From Unio delphinus (Eukaryota; Mollusca; Bivalvia; Unionida; Unionidae): a DNA stretch of 64,000 nt. The position numbers and the translations under genes were made by a program. The DNA is taken from the NCBI GenBank assembly GCA_029339505.1, contig JAQISU010000071.1, positions 1,798,001-1,862,000 on the forward strand, read 5' to 3'. The notes beneath the pieces were generated by a model. The model was not told the DNA's origin. It did not search any database and saw only the letters and a list, made by a program, of their open reading frames with translations. Of the stretch, positions 35,241 to 48,327 are shown piece by piece; the first letter of the stretch is position 1, and each line of letters starts with the position of its first letter.

Positions 35241-37039
35241 ACACATAGTAAAATTAATTGTGATGTATGTCCTGTCTGGGCAGTATTTATTAAACTTTAA
35301 ATTGCTAAAATAAATTACATGAAATTTGAATATAAAAATGAAATTTGAAGAAAAATGTTTTTCATTTTAAAACTTTCAATAAAATAACAAATTTCTTTCT
35401 AACATGCAAATATAAAGTATTTGATGGAATGATATTACATTTTATCAGCATGTTTATAATCTTACACCATATAAAAACTCCAGTGATGGATATTTGTCAA
35501 TGTTCTCAGAGAAAATATCATTGTAATTTAAACAGAGACTTCCATTTGAAATATACGAAGACAAAATTCAATTTTGTATTGGTCCATCAAACTTCTAGGT
35601 TTTGATGTTCAGAATTTCACATTTAGTTTCATGATATAGGAGTTTTAGTACATATAGATGATATGTGTGGCCACATTTGACTGTATTCACTTGCAATATC
35701 CATACTTATTCTTTCCCTCGTGAATAATATTATAGTAATATATTTTAATTTACTATATTGTTGCTTGACGTTCCTGTATACTGGTATGTACTAATTTTTA
35801 CACCAATATCAAACCTCACCGTTCCAACATTGCCTTAAACTTTATATTACTTAGTCTACTTGATTAGTTATTTAACCTGCAAATGACTAACTATGCTTCT
35901 TGAAACCTCATATACGTTTAGCATGAATTTATTACTTTGATACATGGTCCAAATTTCAAGTTTCTTTGTGTCACTCTGTCTAGTTTAATATTTTGTCCAT
36001 GCTTGCAACCTGTTATTTTGAAATCACTATACCTAGCTTAATTTAGCTACAGCTTATTCTTTTGTTAAGTGAAACATGTTATATCGTTTCAAGCCTAGCC
36101 TAGTATCTAGAACAATGAGTTAGAGTATACAGTAGTCCGGTGGTGATAGCAGGGTTTCATAAGGACCTGTGCAATGTACTGCCATAAGTGACCAAGATTA
36201 GTTCATATCACCACACTGATATATAATACATAAAAGACATGGCTTAGGTCTGCGTGAGAGATATTAGCACAATTTGTTCAGTAAGGTAGAGCCTGCCTAA
36301 AACCTGCATTTTCTTTTCCCATTTGTCGCCTTTTGTGGTTATCGACATTGAAATGGAATGCATTGTTTGCTATAAAACATGGTAATGGTCCCATCAGAAG
36401 TTTGAATATGAGTGCGCTATTAGTGATACAAACAACTACCTAAGTACTTGACACAGTAGATGTGGAACAAAGCACCTGTCATTGTTTCTTTAGTGTGTAC
36501 ACCTATATGAACCTGTACAGGCATATTGGCTTGTTGCCAAAATCGCTTTAAAGTTTAAACTATGTTGCTTCACTACCCCTGGAAAACATTTTATCAGTTA
36601 TTCAGACCCAAACTACCATTTGTTTAAACCACCATTCATTTGTCAACTTTGCTGTATAATATTGACAAACTGAATTTTACAACTTGTATCAAAATTTAAT
36701 TTTTCAATAAACTTTGGTTTATAAATTTAAATGTTTGTTTAAATTTTCTTTAATATTTTAAATTTCAAAAATATTTTCAGACAGGCCGTATCTTGTATTA
36801 CAAAACACGTTTGTACTGCATTGAAAAATTCCTATAATTAAGGAAGATATATCAAATGTAGTTTGGGTTTCTCAAGACCACTGGGACTAAAACGTGTACC
36901 CAGACAGTGAAACACAAGCACTACACACTCTCATAGGTTTCACATGTGCTGTTTGCAAGAAAATTCAAAAAAACTAAATGTATAAAGTTAAAATAGGCGT
37001 GGCATGCAAATATAAAAGTTTTACTAAAATTGGCCATAA
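35241..37039. other. No gene recognised
   Basis: No recognised coding segment; the frame at 35345-35605 lacks motifs. Confidence 0.5.
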
Positions 37040-37220
37040 CAAGTTTGGCCTTATAGGAATCGCATCACATTTAGTATCTCGAGTTCAGTCAGTACCCACG
37101 AATGTAGTTCCAGTCTATTTTTTGAACATTTTCCTGTCTCGTTTTAGTGGTGATAAAATAGCTACATGTATGCATCTTTGGTAGGAATTTAAAGGTAATT
37201 CTTTATTCTTGAGATATGAG
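37040..37220 (+). mobile_element. Left half of a dispersed repeat split by the LTR element
   Basis: Matches the family members at 20255-20570 and 34840-35240 up to TTTATTCTTGAGATATGAG. There the LTR begins; the repeat resumes at 41279-41345 with ATGAGCTC and then AGAGTGGTTG and CGACAGTGCACAG. Confidence 0.75.
37216..37220 (+). repeat. Target site duplication, left (ATGAG)
   Basis: Identical to 41279-41283 on the far side of the LTR element. The uninterrupted repeat at 20255-20570 carries one copy at this place, as expected for an empty site. Confidence 0.85.
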
Positions 37221-38532
37221 TGTCATAGAATTAGGCGAAAATTGAATTAATTTCTTCTTGAATACAAACTAATTTCACAATTTTTTTTGTTTCGTCGTAC
37301 ATGCGTTACCTGGGGTGAATAAGTGTTTTTTCAAGGTAAGCGACGTGTAGCGATTTGCATGTGCCTGCCTACAAATCACTTGAAGTCAGGAACATTATAA
37401 TCACGGGGTGCACGGGAATTTTGCCGTGAATTCTGCTCACCTATGTGGGGACATATAAGGCAGAATATTTCTAGAAAGATTACGAGTCAAAAATATCTTG
37501 TCAAAGGAGAGATAGCTCGTCATTTTTTCTCCAGTCAAAGGGCTGAATTGTAGCTGAATATGACTGAATGTAGCTGAATTGTAGCTGAATGTAGCTGAAT
37601 TTTAGCTGAATGTAGCTGATATGTAGCTTAATGTAGCTGAATTGTAGCTGAATGTGGCTGAATTGTAACTGAATGTAGCTGAATTGTAGCTGAATGTAGC
37701 TGAATGTGATTGATTGTGCCGTGATTGTGCCGTGATTATGCTGTTTAATTGTGCGATCAAACTGAGGTATCTGACTGTCTGTCTGTCGGATTGTGTCTCC
37801 GTCTACGTCTGTCGAAATGTGTAAATATCCGGAAATCTAGAAGTCTTAATGTCCGAGTGTCGGAGCTGTCTAGAGGTGTAAACTTCCGGGGTAGTATCTA
37901 AGTCTTTCGGACCGGTGGTTCGTATGCTATCTGTATGTATAACTGTAGTGGGTCCGTGAAGGGCAAGTGGCCGATAAAAGTATTGGGCCAACCCAAGGTA
38001 TTCAGAGAAGCTGTGCGGCGATTCAACAGTTGGTGCATCGTACGGTTGTACAGGGTCGAGACGCATGTGTGTGTTTCAATTGTTGTTACAATTGAATACA
38101 TTGTTATATTTACACGTGGCTACTTTGAATCTGTAGGATTCCGAGGGATTACATGAATCTCGATAACAGTTAGTAACTTGATTTAATACATGTAGATGTT
38201 TGTACTTGTCGCAATCCATACGTGCGATAATGTAATTTGATGTTTGTATTTGTTGTGCGATAATATAACTTTTGCAAAGGTTCCATTTTATATGAAACAT
38301 TTGTGTAGTCCAGGAGGTTCCTTGGATCTGTGTTTATTTTTTATTAATATTTAATTTTTTTTAAATTGTGAATGGTTGTGAAGTGCGATTGTTGGTTGAA
38401 CGCATGAGTTATTGTGTTGATACATCATTGTTTTTCATTAATAATTTATTTCATAAATTTACATCATCTTTCACATATTGTGTTTGTGTTGTTCATTTAA
38501 TCCACCAACCACTCGGTAACAATTCTGTTACA
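37221..38532 (+). repeat. 5' LTR of a Gmr1-like Ty3/gypsy element
   Basis: Starts TGTCATAG and ends CTGTTACA (TG...CA). From 37320 on it is nearly identical to 40030-41278. It contains an internal minisatellite of GAATGTAGCTGAATTGTAGC units at about 37545-37705. At 1.31 kb it is long for a gypsy LTR. The start is fixed by the ATGAG target duplication and by the breakpoint in the host repeat, since the 3' copy lacks the first 100 bp. Confidence 0.88.
37545..37705. repeat. 21-bp minisatellite inside the 5' LTR
   Basis: Alternating TGAATGTAGC and TGAATTGTAGC units. Its counterpart in the 3' LTR (about 40253-40440) has a different number of copies and explains most of the length difference between the LTRs. 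Confidence 0.9.
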
Positions 38533-38533
38533 A

Positions 38534-38551
38534 TGGTGTCAGAAATGGGAT
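38534..38551 (+). promoter_or_regulatory. Primer binding site, tRNA-Leu type
   Basis: TGGTGTCAGAAATGGGAT lies one base after the LTR. It is complementary to the CCA-ended 3' terminus of tRNA-Leu(CAG) (sequence known to me as ATCCCACTTCTGACA plus CCA) with one mismatch. It marks the internal start of the element and confirms the strand. Confidence 0.8.
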
Positions 38552-38590
38552 CGCTGGATTAAGTGAACTGTCAATCATCGAAATGATTAG

Positions 38591-40033
38591 GCACTGTATC
38601 TTAGCGCTCTATTAAAAGGTAAAGCGCTGGATTTATACTCACGACTTCCTAGAGACGACGTGTTTAAGTACGACGTCCTAAAGGAAGCACTTCTTAAAAG
38701 GTACGAGCTCACTGAACAGGGTTTTCGCAAAAAGTTCAGGTATAGCAAGCCTGATAAGGGAGAAACCTTTGGTCAGTTCATCGTTAGAATTGCGAACTAT
38801 TTTGAGCGGTGGATTGAATGCGGCAATGCGGTGAAAACGTTTGAAGGGTTGACTGATTTCTTGCTCAGAGATCAATTATTTAACACAGTTGGGCGAGAAC
38901 TAGGTCAATTTCTGAAAGAGAAAGTCTTCTCAAACGTAAAAGATATGGCTAAGCAAGCCGATTTCTTCGCCGAAGCTCATGGGGGAACCCAGAACGTGGT
39001 TTCAAAAGATTTTAAGTCTGGAAACCAGTCTACGAGACCGATGCCTAGGGAGCTTGTGAAATCAACTGAGGCAAATAGGTCAGTTAGGAATCCAGGTAGT
39101 CAGCGTGTGCAATGTTACTTGTGTAATGTATGGGGTCATGTTCAAAAAGACTGTCCTAAAAGAAAGGGACTTGTACATAAGATAGCAGTGGCTATACAAA
39201 GTAAAGGTATATCTAATAATATCGTACAGGTAGAACCATGTATTCATTCGCTTGGCACGTGTCTGTTTCCCGAAGCGCGAGTGCCAACCGCGAGAGGGTT
39301 AGTCAACGGTCAAGAAGTCGTAGTATTACGTGACACTGGTTGCACGGGCGTAGTGATCAAACGTAGTCTCGTGCAGGATAACCAAATGCTCCGGTGGGAG
39401 TCCCCATGTATGCTACTTGATCAGACGATCGGTCGCATTCCCGTAGCAAGGATCACTGTAAAAACACCTTTCCTAACTGGAACTGTTGATGCCCTTTGTA
39501 TGGAAACCCCTATTTACGATCTGACGATCGGTAATGTTGAAGGTTCCCGTCTTCCAACCATGGCAGATTTTAAGATACCTTTGGCTCAGGCAATCGAAAC
39601 GCGAGCGCAAACACGACGAGAGAAAACCGCGTTTCATAAATTAATAGTCCCTGAATCGATCTCAGGAATTTCGCGTGATGAGTTCAAACGAGAGCAAGAA
39701 CATGATGAATACATCAAAACAATTGTTGAGAAAATCGCGTCCGGCGCGATTAAACACTGCAAGGATTAGGGTAGCTCGAGATTCGTACGTAAGAACAAAT
39801 TAATTCATCGGGAGTTTAACGCCCCGGAGGGTAAGAAGTATTGGCAAGTGGTCGTACCCCAGAGATATAGATCTCAAGTATTTAGGGTGGCGCATGAGTC
39901 GAGCATGGCAGGACACCTAGGTAAGGCTAAGACCACAAGCAGAGTAGTCGCTGAATTCTACTGGCCCGGTGTTATTGGCGATGTCACACGGTTCTGTAGG
40001 TCGTGCGACGTATGTCAGAAAACCGTATGTAAG
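38591..40033 (+). pseudogene. gag-protease-integrase of a Gmr1-like retrotransposon, broken
   Basis: One reading frame holds, in order: a SCAN-like Gag helical domain (LLKGKALDLYSRLP, then YDVLKEALLKRY and FGQFIVRIANYFERWI); a CCHC zinc knuckle CYLCNVWGHVQKDC (39113-39154); an aspartic protease active site LRDTGCTGVVIKR (DTG at 39332-39340); and the integrase HHCC zinc-binding region (His codons at 39893 and 39914, then CRSCDVC). Integrase follows protease directly, with no reverse transcriptase between, the order reported for Gmr1 elements. Defects: a TAG at 38588-38590 just upstream where related proteins have Trp, apparent loss of the Gag N-terminus, a TAG at 39767-39769, and loss of the integrase core, RT and RNase H at about 40029. 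It cannot be autonomous. Confidence 0.88.
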
Positions 40034-41278
40034 TGTTTTTCAAGGTAAGCGACGTGTAGCGATTTGCATGTGCCTGACTACAAATCACTTGAAGTCAGGA
40101 ACATTATTATCACGGGGTGCACGGGAATTTTGCCGTGAATTCTGCTCACCTATGTGGGGACATATAAGGCAGAATATTTCTAGAAAGATTACGAGTCAAA
40201 AGTATCTTGTCAAAGGAGAGATAGCTCGTCATTCTTTCTCCAGTCAAAGGGCTGAATTGTAGCTGAATATGACTGAATGTAGCTGAATTGTAGCTGAATG
40301 TAGCTGAATTGTAGCTGAATGTGGCTGAATTGTAGCTGAATGTAGCTGAATTGTAGCTGAATGTAGCTAAATTGTAGCTGAATGTGGCTGAATTGTAGCT
40401 GAATGTAGCTGAATTGTAGCTGAATGTAACTGAATGTGATTGATTGTGCCGTGATTGTGCCGTGATTATGCTGTTTAATTGTGCGATCAAATTGAGGTAT
40501 CTGACTGTCTGTCTGTCGGATTGTGTCTCCGTCTACGTCTGTCGAGATGTGTAAATATCCGGAAATCTAGAAGTCTAAATGTCCGAGTGTCGGAGCTGTC
40601 TAGAGGTGTAAATTTCCGGGGTAGTATCTACGTCTTTGGGACCGGTGGTTCTAGTAGATGCTGTATGCTGTCTGTACGTATAATTGTAGTGGATCCGTGA
40701 AGGGCAAGCGGCCAATAAAAGTATTGGGCCAACCCTAGGTATTCGGAGAAGCTTTGCGGCGATTCAACAGTTGGTGAATCGTACGTTTGTACAGGGTCGA
40801 GACGCATGTGTGTGTTTCAATTGTTGTTACAATTGAATACATTGTTATATTTACACGTGGCTACTTTGAATCTGTAGGATTCTAAGGGATTACATGAATC
40901 TCGATAACAGTTAGTAACTTGATTTAATACATGTAGATGTTTGTACTTGTTGTCGCAATCCATACGTGCGATAATGTAATTTGATGTTTGTATTTGTTGT
41001 GCGATAATATAACTTTTGCAAAGGTTCTATTTTATATGAAACATTTGTGTAGTCCAGGAGGTTCCTTGGATCTGTGTTTATTTTTTATTAATATTTATTT
41101 TTTTTTAAAATTGTGAATGGTTGTGAAGTGCGATTGTGGGTTGAACGCATGAGTTATGGTGTTGATACATCATTGTTTTTTCATTAATAATTTATTTCAT
41201 AAATTTACATCATCTTTCACATATTGTGTTTGTGTTGTTCATTTAATCCACTAACCAATCTGTAACAATTCTGTTACA
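40030..41278 (+). repeat. 3' LTR, 5'-truncated
   Basis: Nearly identical to 37320-38532 but missing the first 100 bp of the 5' LTR. The junction with the integrase relic falls at a shared TAAGTG. It ends CTGTTACA followed by the ATGAG target duplication. Few substitutions separate the two LTRs, implying a fairly recent insertion. Confidence 0.88.
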
Positions 41279-41283
41279 ATGAG
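41279..41283 (+). repeat. Target site duplication, right (ATGAG)
   Basis: Identical to 37216-37220. The dispersed repeat continues immediately to the right up to about 41345. Confidence 0.85.
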
Positions 41284-41389
41284 CTCATAGAGTGGTTGTA
41301 TGTGCGCATTCGAGCGACAGTGCACAGTTAGTAATACAGTCAATAATCTGAATGCTGCGACGGAGAAATGGAACATTATTTTGAAAACT

Positions 41390-41392
<3 letters not shown>

Positions 41393-41440
<48 letters not shown>
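41393..41440. repeat. (CT)n microsatellite
   Basis: Pure CT alternation followed by a GACAGA-rich purine patch. Confidence 0.98.
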
Positions 41441-41444
<4 letters not shown>

Positions 41445-42594
41445 TTGAGAGAGACAGACAGACAGAGACAGAGAGTGCGACAGAAACAGTTTTGGATTTT
41501 AACGTAGCTTTAACAATGAATCATATCACTACGATGTCCACATTGTGACAGTTTGTAGCGATGTTTAGCATTGTATATTTAAAAGACTAAAATCTTCTTA
41601 ACACTTACGTTTGATATAAGATATTTTTGAAGCTACCTTACTATTCTTTAAAGCGATTCAACATATTACAATGACATTTATTAGCAGTTCCTTAAACATA
41701 AAGTTAATATAACAAATATTAGAAAATATTGATGTGCTTCTTTTTCTGAGATAACTGAATTTTATTGTTTGATATCATGCAATGAAGTTCAAACTTTATG
41801 ACAGCGTAACCTCGTGGAATACATTAATTGCAAAGTCTGCGATATTATCAAACTGCTTAATATGTATATAGGTAATGGAATGCCATTGTCCGTGAATTTT
41901 TTAATTACCTTATTATGTATCAGTGAATGGGCCTTTCAAAAATAATTCAAAGTAAACGTATTTTTAAAAAAAAACTAATATTGTACAGGAGTTTATTATC
42001 TAAAATGTGTAAGGATCACGCAAGTGTGACACATCAAACTTGATTCTTACCCTAACAGCCGTACTTCGCTTCTGTTGTACATTATATCAATTTGCATCAG
42101 ACAATGTCAAACCTGTCATGTGCGTTACATGTGATTAATATTTATTTAACTTTTGCACTTTTTTATACTCTCATTGAAAGCAGTAAGTAAATGCCAACCG
42201 ATTTGACAGAAATGTCAATCACACTGTGAACATTTCAACTAGTAAATTAAATCTGTAGTCAACGATCGTGCTTCCATTAAAGTTTTGTCCCATTATTTCG
42301 TATTAACTAATGCATTACCTAGAACGAAATGTGCAAAATCCTTGCTGATTTAATTTCATTTGATGTATCGTTTCTAATAATTATAGTTCAATATAAGTGC
42401 ATTATTTCCTCATTTTGCAATATTAGGAAACATTTAAATTCATAACCGACCCCCCCCCCCCCTCAATTTAATACAACATTCTCCCAGTTTCTGTTCAGCC
42501 GGCTTTTTATGTAGCTAGAGAATAAAAACTTGTAATACTAAGATTAATGTTTTTTTTTTAAAAAAAACTTTAACAGAGACATTAATCTAATCTA
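41441..42594. other. No gene recognised
   Basis: AT-rich, with a C run at about 42450-42462 and facing A/T runs at 42550-42567. No coding motif. Confidence 0.5.
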
Positions 42595-43140
42595 TGTAGA
42601 CATAGTGAGATAAATTCGTGCACACGGACATCAAAGTGATCGCTGTGTTGCTATGTTCACATATATAGACATCAAAGTAGTCGCTATGTTGATATGTTCA
42701 CATTTTAGACATCTAGGTGATCTATATATTAATATGTTCAAATATGCATATATCACAGTGATCTCTATGTTAACATGTTTATATTTTATACATTAAATTT
42801 ACCGCCATGTTATTAGGTTCGTATATACAGACATCAAAGTGATAGCTATGTTAATATGTTCACATTTTAGACATCGACGTGATCGCTATCTAAATATGTT
42901 CACATAGACAGATATCAAAGTTATTGCTATGTTGACATGTTCACGTTGTATACATCAAAATGATCGCCATGTAATAGGTTCACATATACAGACATCAGAC
43001 ATCAAAGTGATCGATATGTTTACATGTTCACATATACAGACATCAAAGTGATTACTATGCTATGTTCACTTATACATACATTGAAGTGATCACTATGTTA
43101 TGTTCACATATACAGACTTCAATGTGATCTCTATATTTAG
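42595..43140. repeat. Degenerate 41-bp minisatellite, about 13 copies
   Basis: Recurring ACATCAAAGTGATCGCTATG then TT, a variable pair and ATGTTCACATATACAG. Copies differ by substitutions and short deletions, so the array is old. Confidence 0.85.
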
Positions 43141-43515
43141 CTGTTGCCAAGGTCTTTCTGTTGACCTTTCTCACTCCCAAAATGAAAGACATAAAATATG
43201 CAATTTTTTCTACGACAACCATGTTTATACTTTTACTTAAAAAAACAATAACAGACAAAGTTACAGGTTGAAGATAGCTTTTTATTTTCAGATTAGTAGT
43301 CATTAAGATTCTGAATAACAATATGTGAGTTTGAAGACTTTAGAATTTATGTACAAATCCATATGACGGAAACGAAATATGAAAAACTGGCAAGGAAAAG
43401 GTAATCACTGTTATTACCGGCTATACTCTTTCATGTTCATACATGCATTCAACAAATGACAATCATATCATAGATACGTTTTGCATAGATAAGGTGACGG
43501 CTGCTTACCTATCGA

Positions 43516-43519
<4 letters not shown>
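43141..43519. other. No gene recognised
   Basis: Nothing supported. The minus frame 43070-43321 overlaps the minisatellite and lacks motifs. Confidence 0.45.
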
Positions 43520-43581
<62 letters not shown>

Positions 43582-43648
43582 TACATACATACATACATAC
43601 ATACATACATACATACATACATACATACATACATACATACATACATAA
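43520..43648. repeat. Compound (AC)n-(ATAC)n microsatellite
   Basis: About 57 bases of AC followed by about 70 bases of the tetranucleotide CATA. Confidence 0.98.
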
Positions 43649-44220
43649 TATTTGGTAAATATTTTCCATCTACGTCTAAGCCATGACATTTATATGCTTA
43701 TGTCACCTTTTTTAAAGAAGGGCTTAAAAGGTTTCCTATGTCAAACTTCAGCGAAGCTTTTTTCAAGGCGGCATGATGTCCTTGGACAATTAGCAGGAAA
43801 CATTTATTTTGTCACCTACAATGTTGCCTCCGACAAGTGGTCTAAATTTGCTTGTGAATTTGGTCAGCTATAGATCGTTTCGATTAAGCTTAGATTAACA
43901 GTCTTACATTACACTTAATAACATGGGTGCCAACGTGGTCGCACACACATATTAATTGGTTTTGTTCAGGGAAGGAATATTCGTAAATAGATGTCCCAAA
44001 TATACATACAATAATGCAGCTCATAACAAATTATTTAATAAACTACAAAATATAATTTATAAGACCTATATAATTCAGCTTAAACATGATAAGGGTGTTA
44101 AGCACGTGGAATTAGTAATACATAATTAACTGTTATTGTTTCGACTTCATTCCCATCACGCAACCCCTTCGCATCCTCATGTTCAACTGATTGGTGTCCA
44201 GAAGTATAGTTTCAGTACAA
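43649..44220. other. No gene recognised
   Basis: The frame at 43652-43873 has no recognisable domain. Confidence 0.45.
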
Positions 44221-44221
44221 A

Positions 44222-44855
44222 TAGTATTAAATCGACACGTGATTATTCTATTTCCATTTAGTATTAAATCGACAAGCGATTATTCTATTTCCATTTAGTA
44301 TTAAATCGACAAGTGATTATTATATTTCCATTTAGTATTAAATCGACAAGTGATTATTCTATTTCCATTTAGTATTAAATCGACACGTGATTATTCTATT
44401 TCCATTTAGTATTAAATCGACAAGTGATTATTATATTTCCATTTAGTATTAAATCTACGCGTGACTATTCTATTTCCATTTAGTATTAAATTGACAAGTG
44501 ATTATTATATTTCCATTTAGTATTAAATCGACAAGTGGATAATGCAAGATTAATGCTGATATATTTCCAATTAATGTTAGATCGGAAAGCGGAAAATATA
44601 ATTCTAATGTATATTCTAATTTTTTTAAATATTAAATCAACACATGGATTATACAAGACTAGAGTTTATTGAATCTCCATTTATTATTAAATCGACAAGT
44701 TTATAATACAAGATTGTTTATTATGTTTATATTTAGTACTAAATAGGAACGTATATAATGCAAAGCATTTTAACATAACTAATTCAACAAATTGAAGATT
44801 ACATGGCAGATGGGTCAGTTTTGAAGAAATGTGTTATCCTCGTTAAATAAAGTGC

Positions 44856-44907
<52 letters not shown>

Positions 44908-45322
44908 CATATAATGTTCAATCGACAAGTGGGTAAACCCAGATTAATGTTTATTCTATTTCCATCTTATATCCAATCGACAAGTAAATAATGCAAAATT
45001 AATGTTTATTCTATTTCTATGTAGAAAGCAATCAACAAGTGGGTAAAGCCATATTAATGTTTGTTCTATTTCCATGTAGTATTAAATCGACAAGTAGATA
45101 ATGCAATATTCAATGTTTATTATATTTCCAAATAATATTAAATCGACAAGTAGATAATGCAATATTCAATGTTTGTTCTATTTCCATGTAGTATTAAATC
45201 AACAAGTAGATAATGCAATAATCAATGTTTATTATATTTTTATGTAGTATTAAATCCACAAGTAGATAATGCAATATTAAAGTTTATTCTATTTTTATGT
45301 AGTATTAAATCGACAACTGGAT
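44222..45322. repeat. 37-bp minisatellite passing into an approximately 60-bp related array
   Basis: 44222-44540 holds about 8.5 copies of GTATTAAATCGACAAGTGAT then TATTCTATTTCCATTTA. To the right, units with the same TATTAAATCGACAAGT and TATTTCCAT words have an inserted AGATAATGCAATATTCAATG block, giving a longer period to 45322. A (TTA)n tract interrupts at 44858-44905. Confidence 0.9.
44858..44905. repeat. (TTA)n microsatellite
   Basis: Pure trinucleotide run inside the minisatellite. It may be the tail of a vanished retroposon. Confidence 0.97.
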
Positions 45323-46599
45323 ACTGATTACCGCTATTCCATAAAACTGTTTTCCTCGTGGTCACTATTCTCACAAACATCATACAAATTTCAGCAGTTC
45401 AAACATTCGAAATAGCATTTTAGGCACAATTTGTTCTTACTCGAATAATATTGTTTGCGATGTCAAACCATAGCGCGCTTCCGCTAGAAATCATAATTCG
45501 CCTCTAATCCAAAAAGACTTCTATACAACTGTTTTAGTAAATTAGAAAGCCCAACGTACCCCATTATATAAATAATTTAGCTCTAATCAATGCAAGACCA
45601 CAAATCTCACACCTTTATAATTTTCTTTCAACCGCACATCTGCATGGTTTCTCTTCAACTTTCCATACCGCCAGTAGTTCACGCCGTAAAACTATACGAC
45701 TTTCCCTTAACACAGGGAACTATTTTTACTACGCCACCTTAGGCCAGTCAAATCATAGTTTCAAGCCACATTTCGCCTCCAATATTGCATCACATTTGCC
45801 ACCATGGCGACATAAACTGTATATGCCGAGTCCCTTTTTTATTCCATTGTGTAATGCTGAAACCATACATATTGCACCTGCAGTCACGCAATGTACACCA
45901 CTAGATTTTAATAAGGACTGCTGAGTGACAGGGACACTCATGCGACTCTAACCTGAATTTACCAAAAGTAAACCATATCATCCTGTAAACACATGACCAC
46001 TTCCTTCCTTGACATTTGCCCCAAACAATTTGCTAATTATTTAGGACTTAGGACTATTTCCACGGGACCGATTTCAAATAGTCACAAAAATCAAAGAATT
46101 CCTTAAAACTAAATTAAATATTCCAAATTTATTCCAATATATATTTATATGTAGAATACATAAGTGGTAACTTAACACAAGATATACAGTTAGTATGGTA
46201 CTTATTTGTGAAACCTGTTAAACAATATATCGAATGCAACTCTTTAGGGAAAAGTCTATATGTAAGACATTATATTTCAAGCCCACAAAATACAAACATG
46301 GAAAGAGAAATTCCAACAATAAATTATTCGATATTATGACACTATGCATGCTAATAACTTAGAGCAAACCAAGTACATCCTGTTACAATTTTAATGAAAT
46401 TCAGAACAAACGGATGCTGTATTTTTTACATGTCTTTGTTTCCACAGCTTCTAGAAACTGTATAATAAAACTTGGGTAAATGTTTAATTTGTACAGAGGG
46501 ATCAGGATTATATACGAATTAGTAAGCACTATTAGTGAATGTACAGCTACTATCAGCTTAAAGGTTCTGTTGGTGACATGTAGATCATATTTCCGGATC

Positions 46600-46600
<1 letters not shown>
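45323..46600. other. No gene recognised
   Basis: Unique-looking sequence. A GACTCTAACCTGAAT word near 45934 is shared with 9642-9656 in a similar setting, possibly another dispersed repeat. The minus frame 45753-45941 has no motif. Confidence 0.4.
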
Positions 46601-47700
<1,100 letters not shown>

Positions 47701-47703
47701 TGA

Positions 47704-47734
47704 TATATAACGCTCCAGCCAGTCAACTGACGTC
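47704..47734 (+). promoter_or_regulatory. Promoter-like TATA box and initiator
   Basis: TATATAA at 47704-47710 is followed about 20-25 bases later by TCAACTG, a plausible initiator, within a GC-balanced block (47560-47830) that differs from the AT-rich surroundings. It lies 460 bases upstream of the candidate first exon ending at 48327. This is inference from spacing only. Confidence 0.3.
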
Positions 47735-48193
47735 TTCTCAGGAACTCTCGGTGATTGCAGGGAGTTAGGTTCGAGGAGCATCGCGTCTTGGTCGCCATTT
47801 AGCCTTTATTAGTGTCCGGAGCAGTCTCAGTCATGCTTTAATACTGATATTCGGTTACCACTCAAAAAGTATTGCAGAGAATTGTTTCAAAGTCCCCACA
47901 GCTTTCATTTAAAGTTTAAATTTCCAATATTTGTGAATTGTCTACATACGAAATCGGGCGTACACTTCGTCAGTGTTTTCTTTGGAGATTTGCCTACGGG
48001 TCCAGTGTTTTCGAAAACTATTCGTTATGATTCTGAGAACTTACGCATGCCGTTTATACCGGTGCTTTGACAGTGTTGATCAGTTTGTGTAAGGATCTTT
48101 GGATTCATGAACAGATATTAATAAATCGATTTTGCTCGGAATAGTTTGCAGACAGAAGAGCGCATTCAGGTTTATAAGGATTACAAGCAGTAT

Positions 48194-48327
48194 ATGGGAT
48201 CGTGTGCGCAGAATATGAAAGAATTGTGCTGGCAAGTACGGATGAGGAAATCAACAAAATCAGAAGACTCCATTGGCCATCTAAACGGTGGTGGAGGAAT
48301 GAGAAAACGGCTAACAGCAAGGAAAAG
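48194..48327 (+). CDS. Candidate first coding exon with strong splice donor
   Basis: An open segment beginning MGSCAQNMKELCWQVRMRKS and ending in a basic GGGGMRKRLTARK is followed by AAAAG-GTAAGC, a strong 5' splice site. The sequence is non-repetitive, charged and more GC-balanced than its surroundings. It ends after two bases of a codon, which is exactly the phase required by the S1 exon of the proton-channel gene at 61086. It could therefore be a distal alternative first exon of that gene (12.8-kb intron) or the start of an unrelated gene. The ATG context is not strong, and the frame extends upstream to a TAA at 48122. Confidence 0.35.

Noticed and set aside
37324..37330. TGTTTTT at 37324 as the 5' end of the LTR
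   Set aside because: It would leave mismatched target sites (ATAAG versus ATGAG). The host-repeat breakpoint and perfect ATGAG duplication place the start at 37221.
39770..39860. Deletion of reverse transcriptase between protease and integrase
   Set aside because: The frame continues smoothly through the junction and the protease-integrase order with a SCAN-like Gag fits Gmr1 elements, so no deletion is needed here.
40146..40490. Minus-strand frame with NSATFSYNSATFSYN repeats
   Set aside because: Translation of the 21-bp minisatellite inside the LTR.
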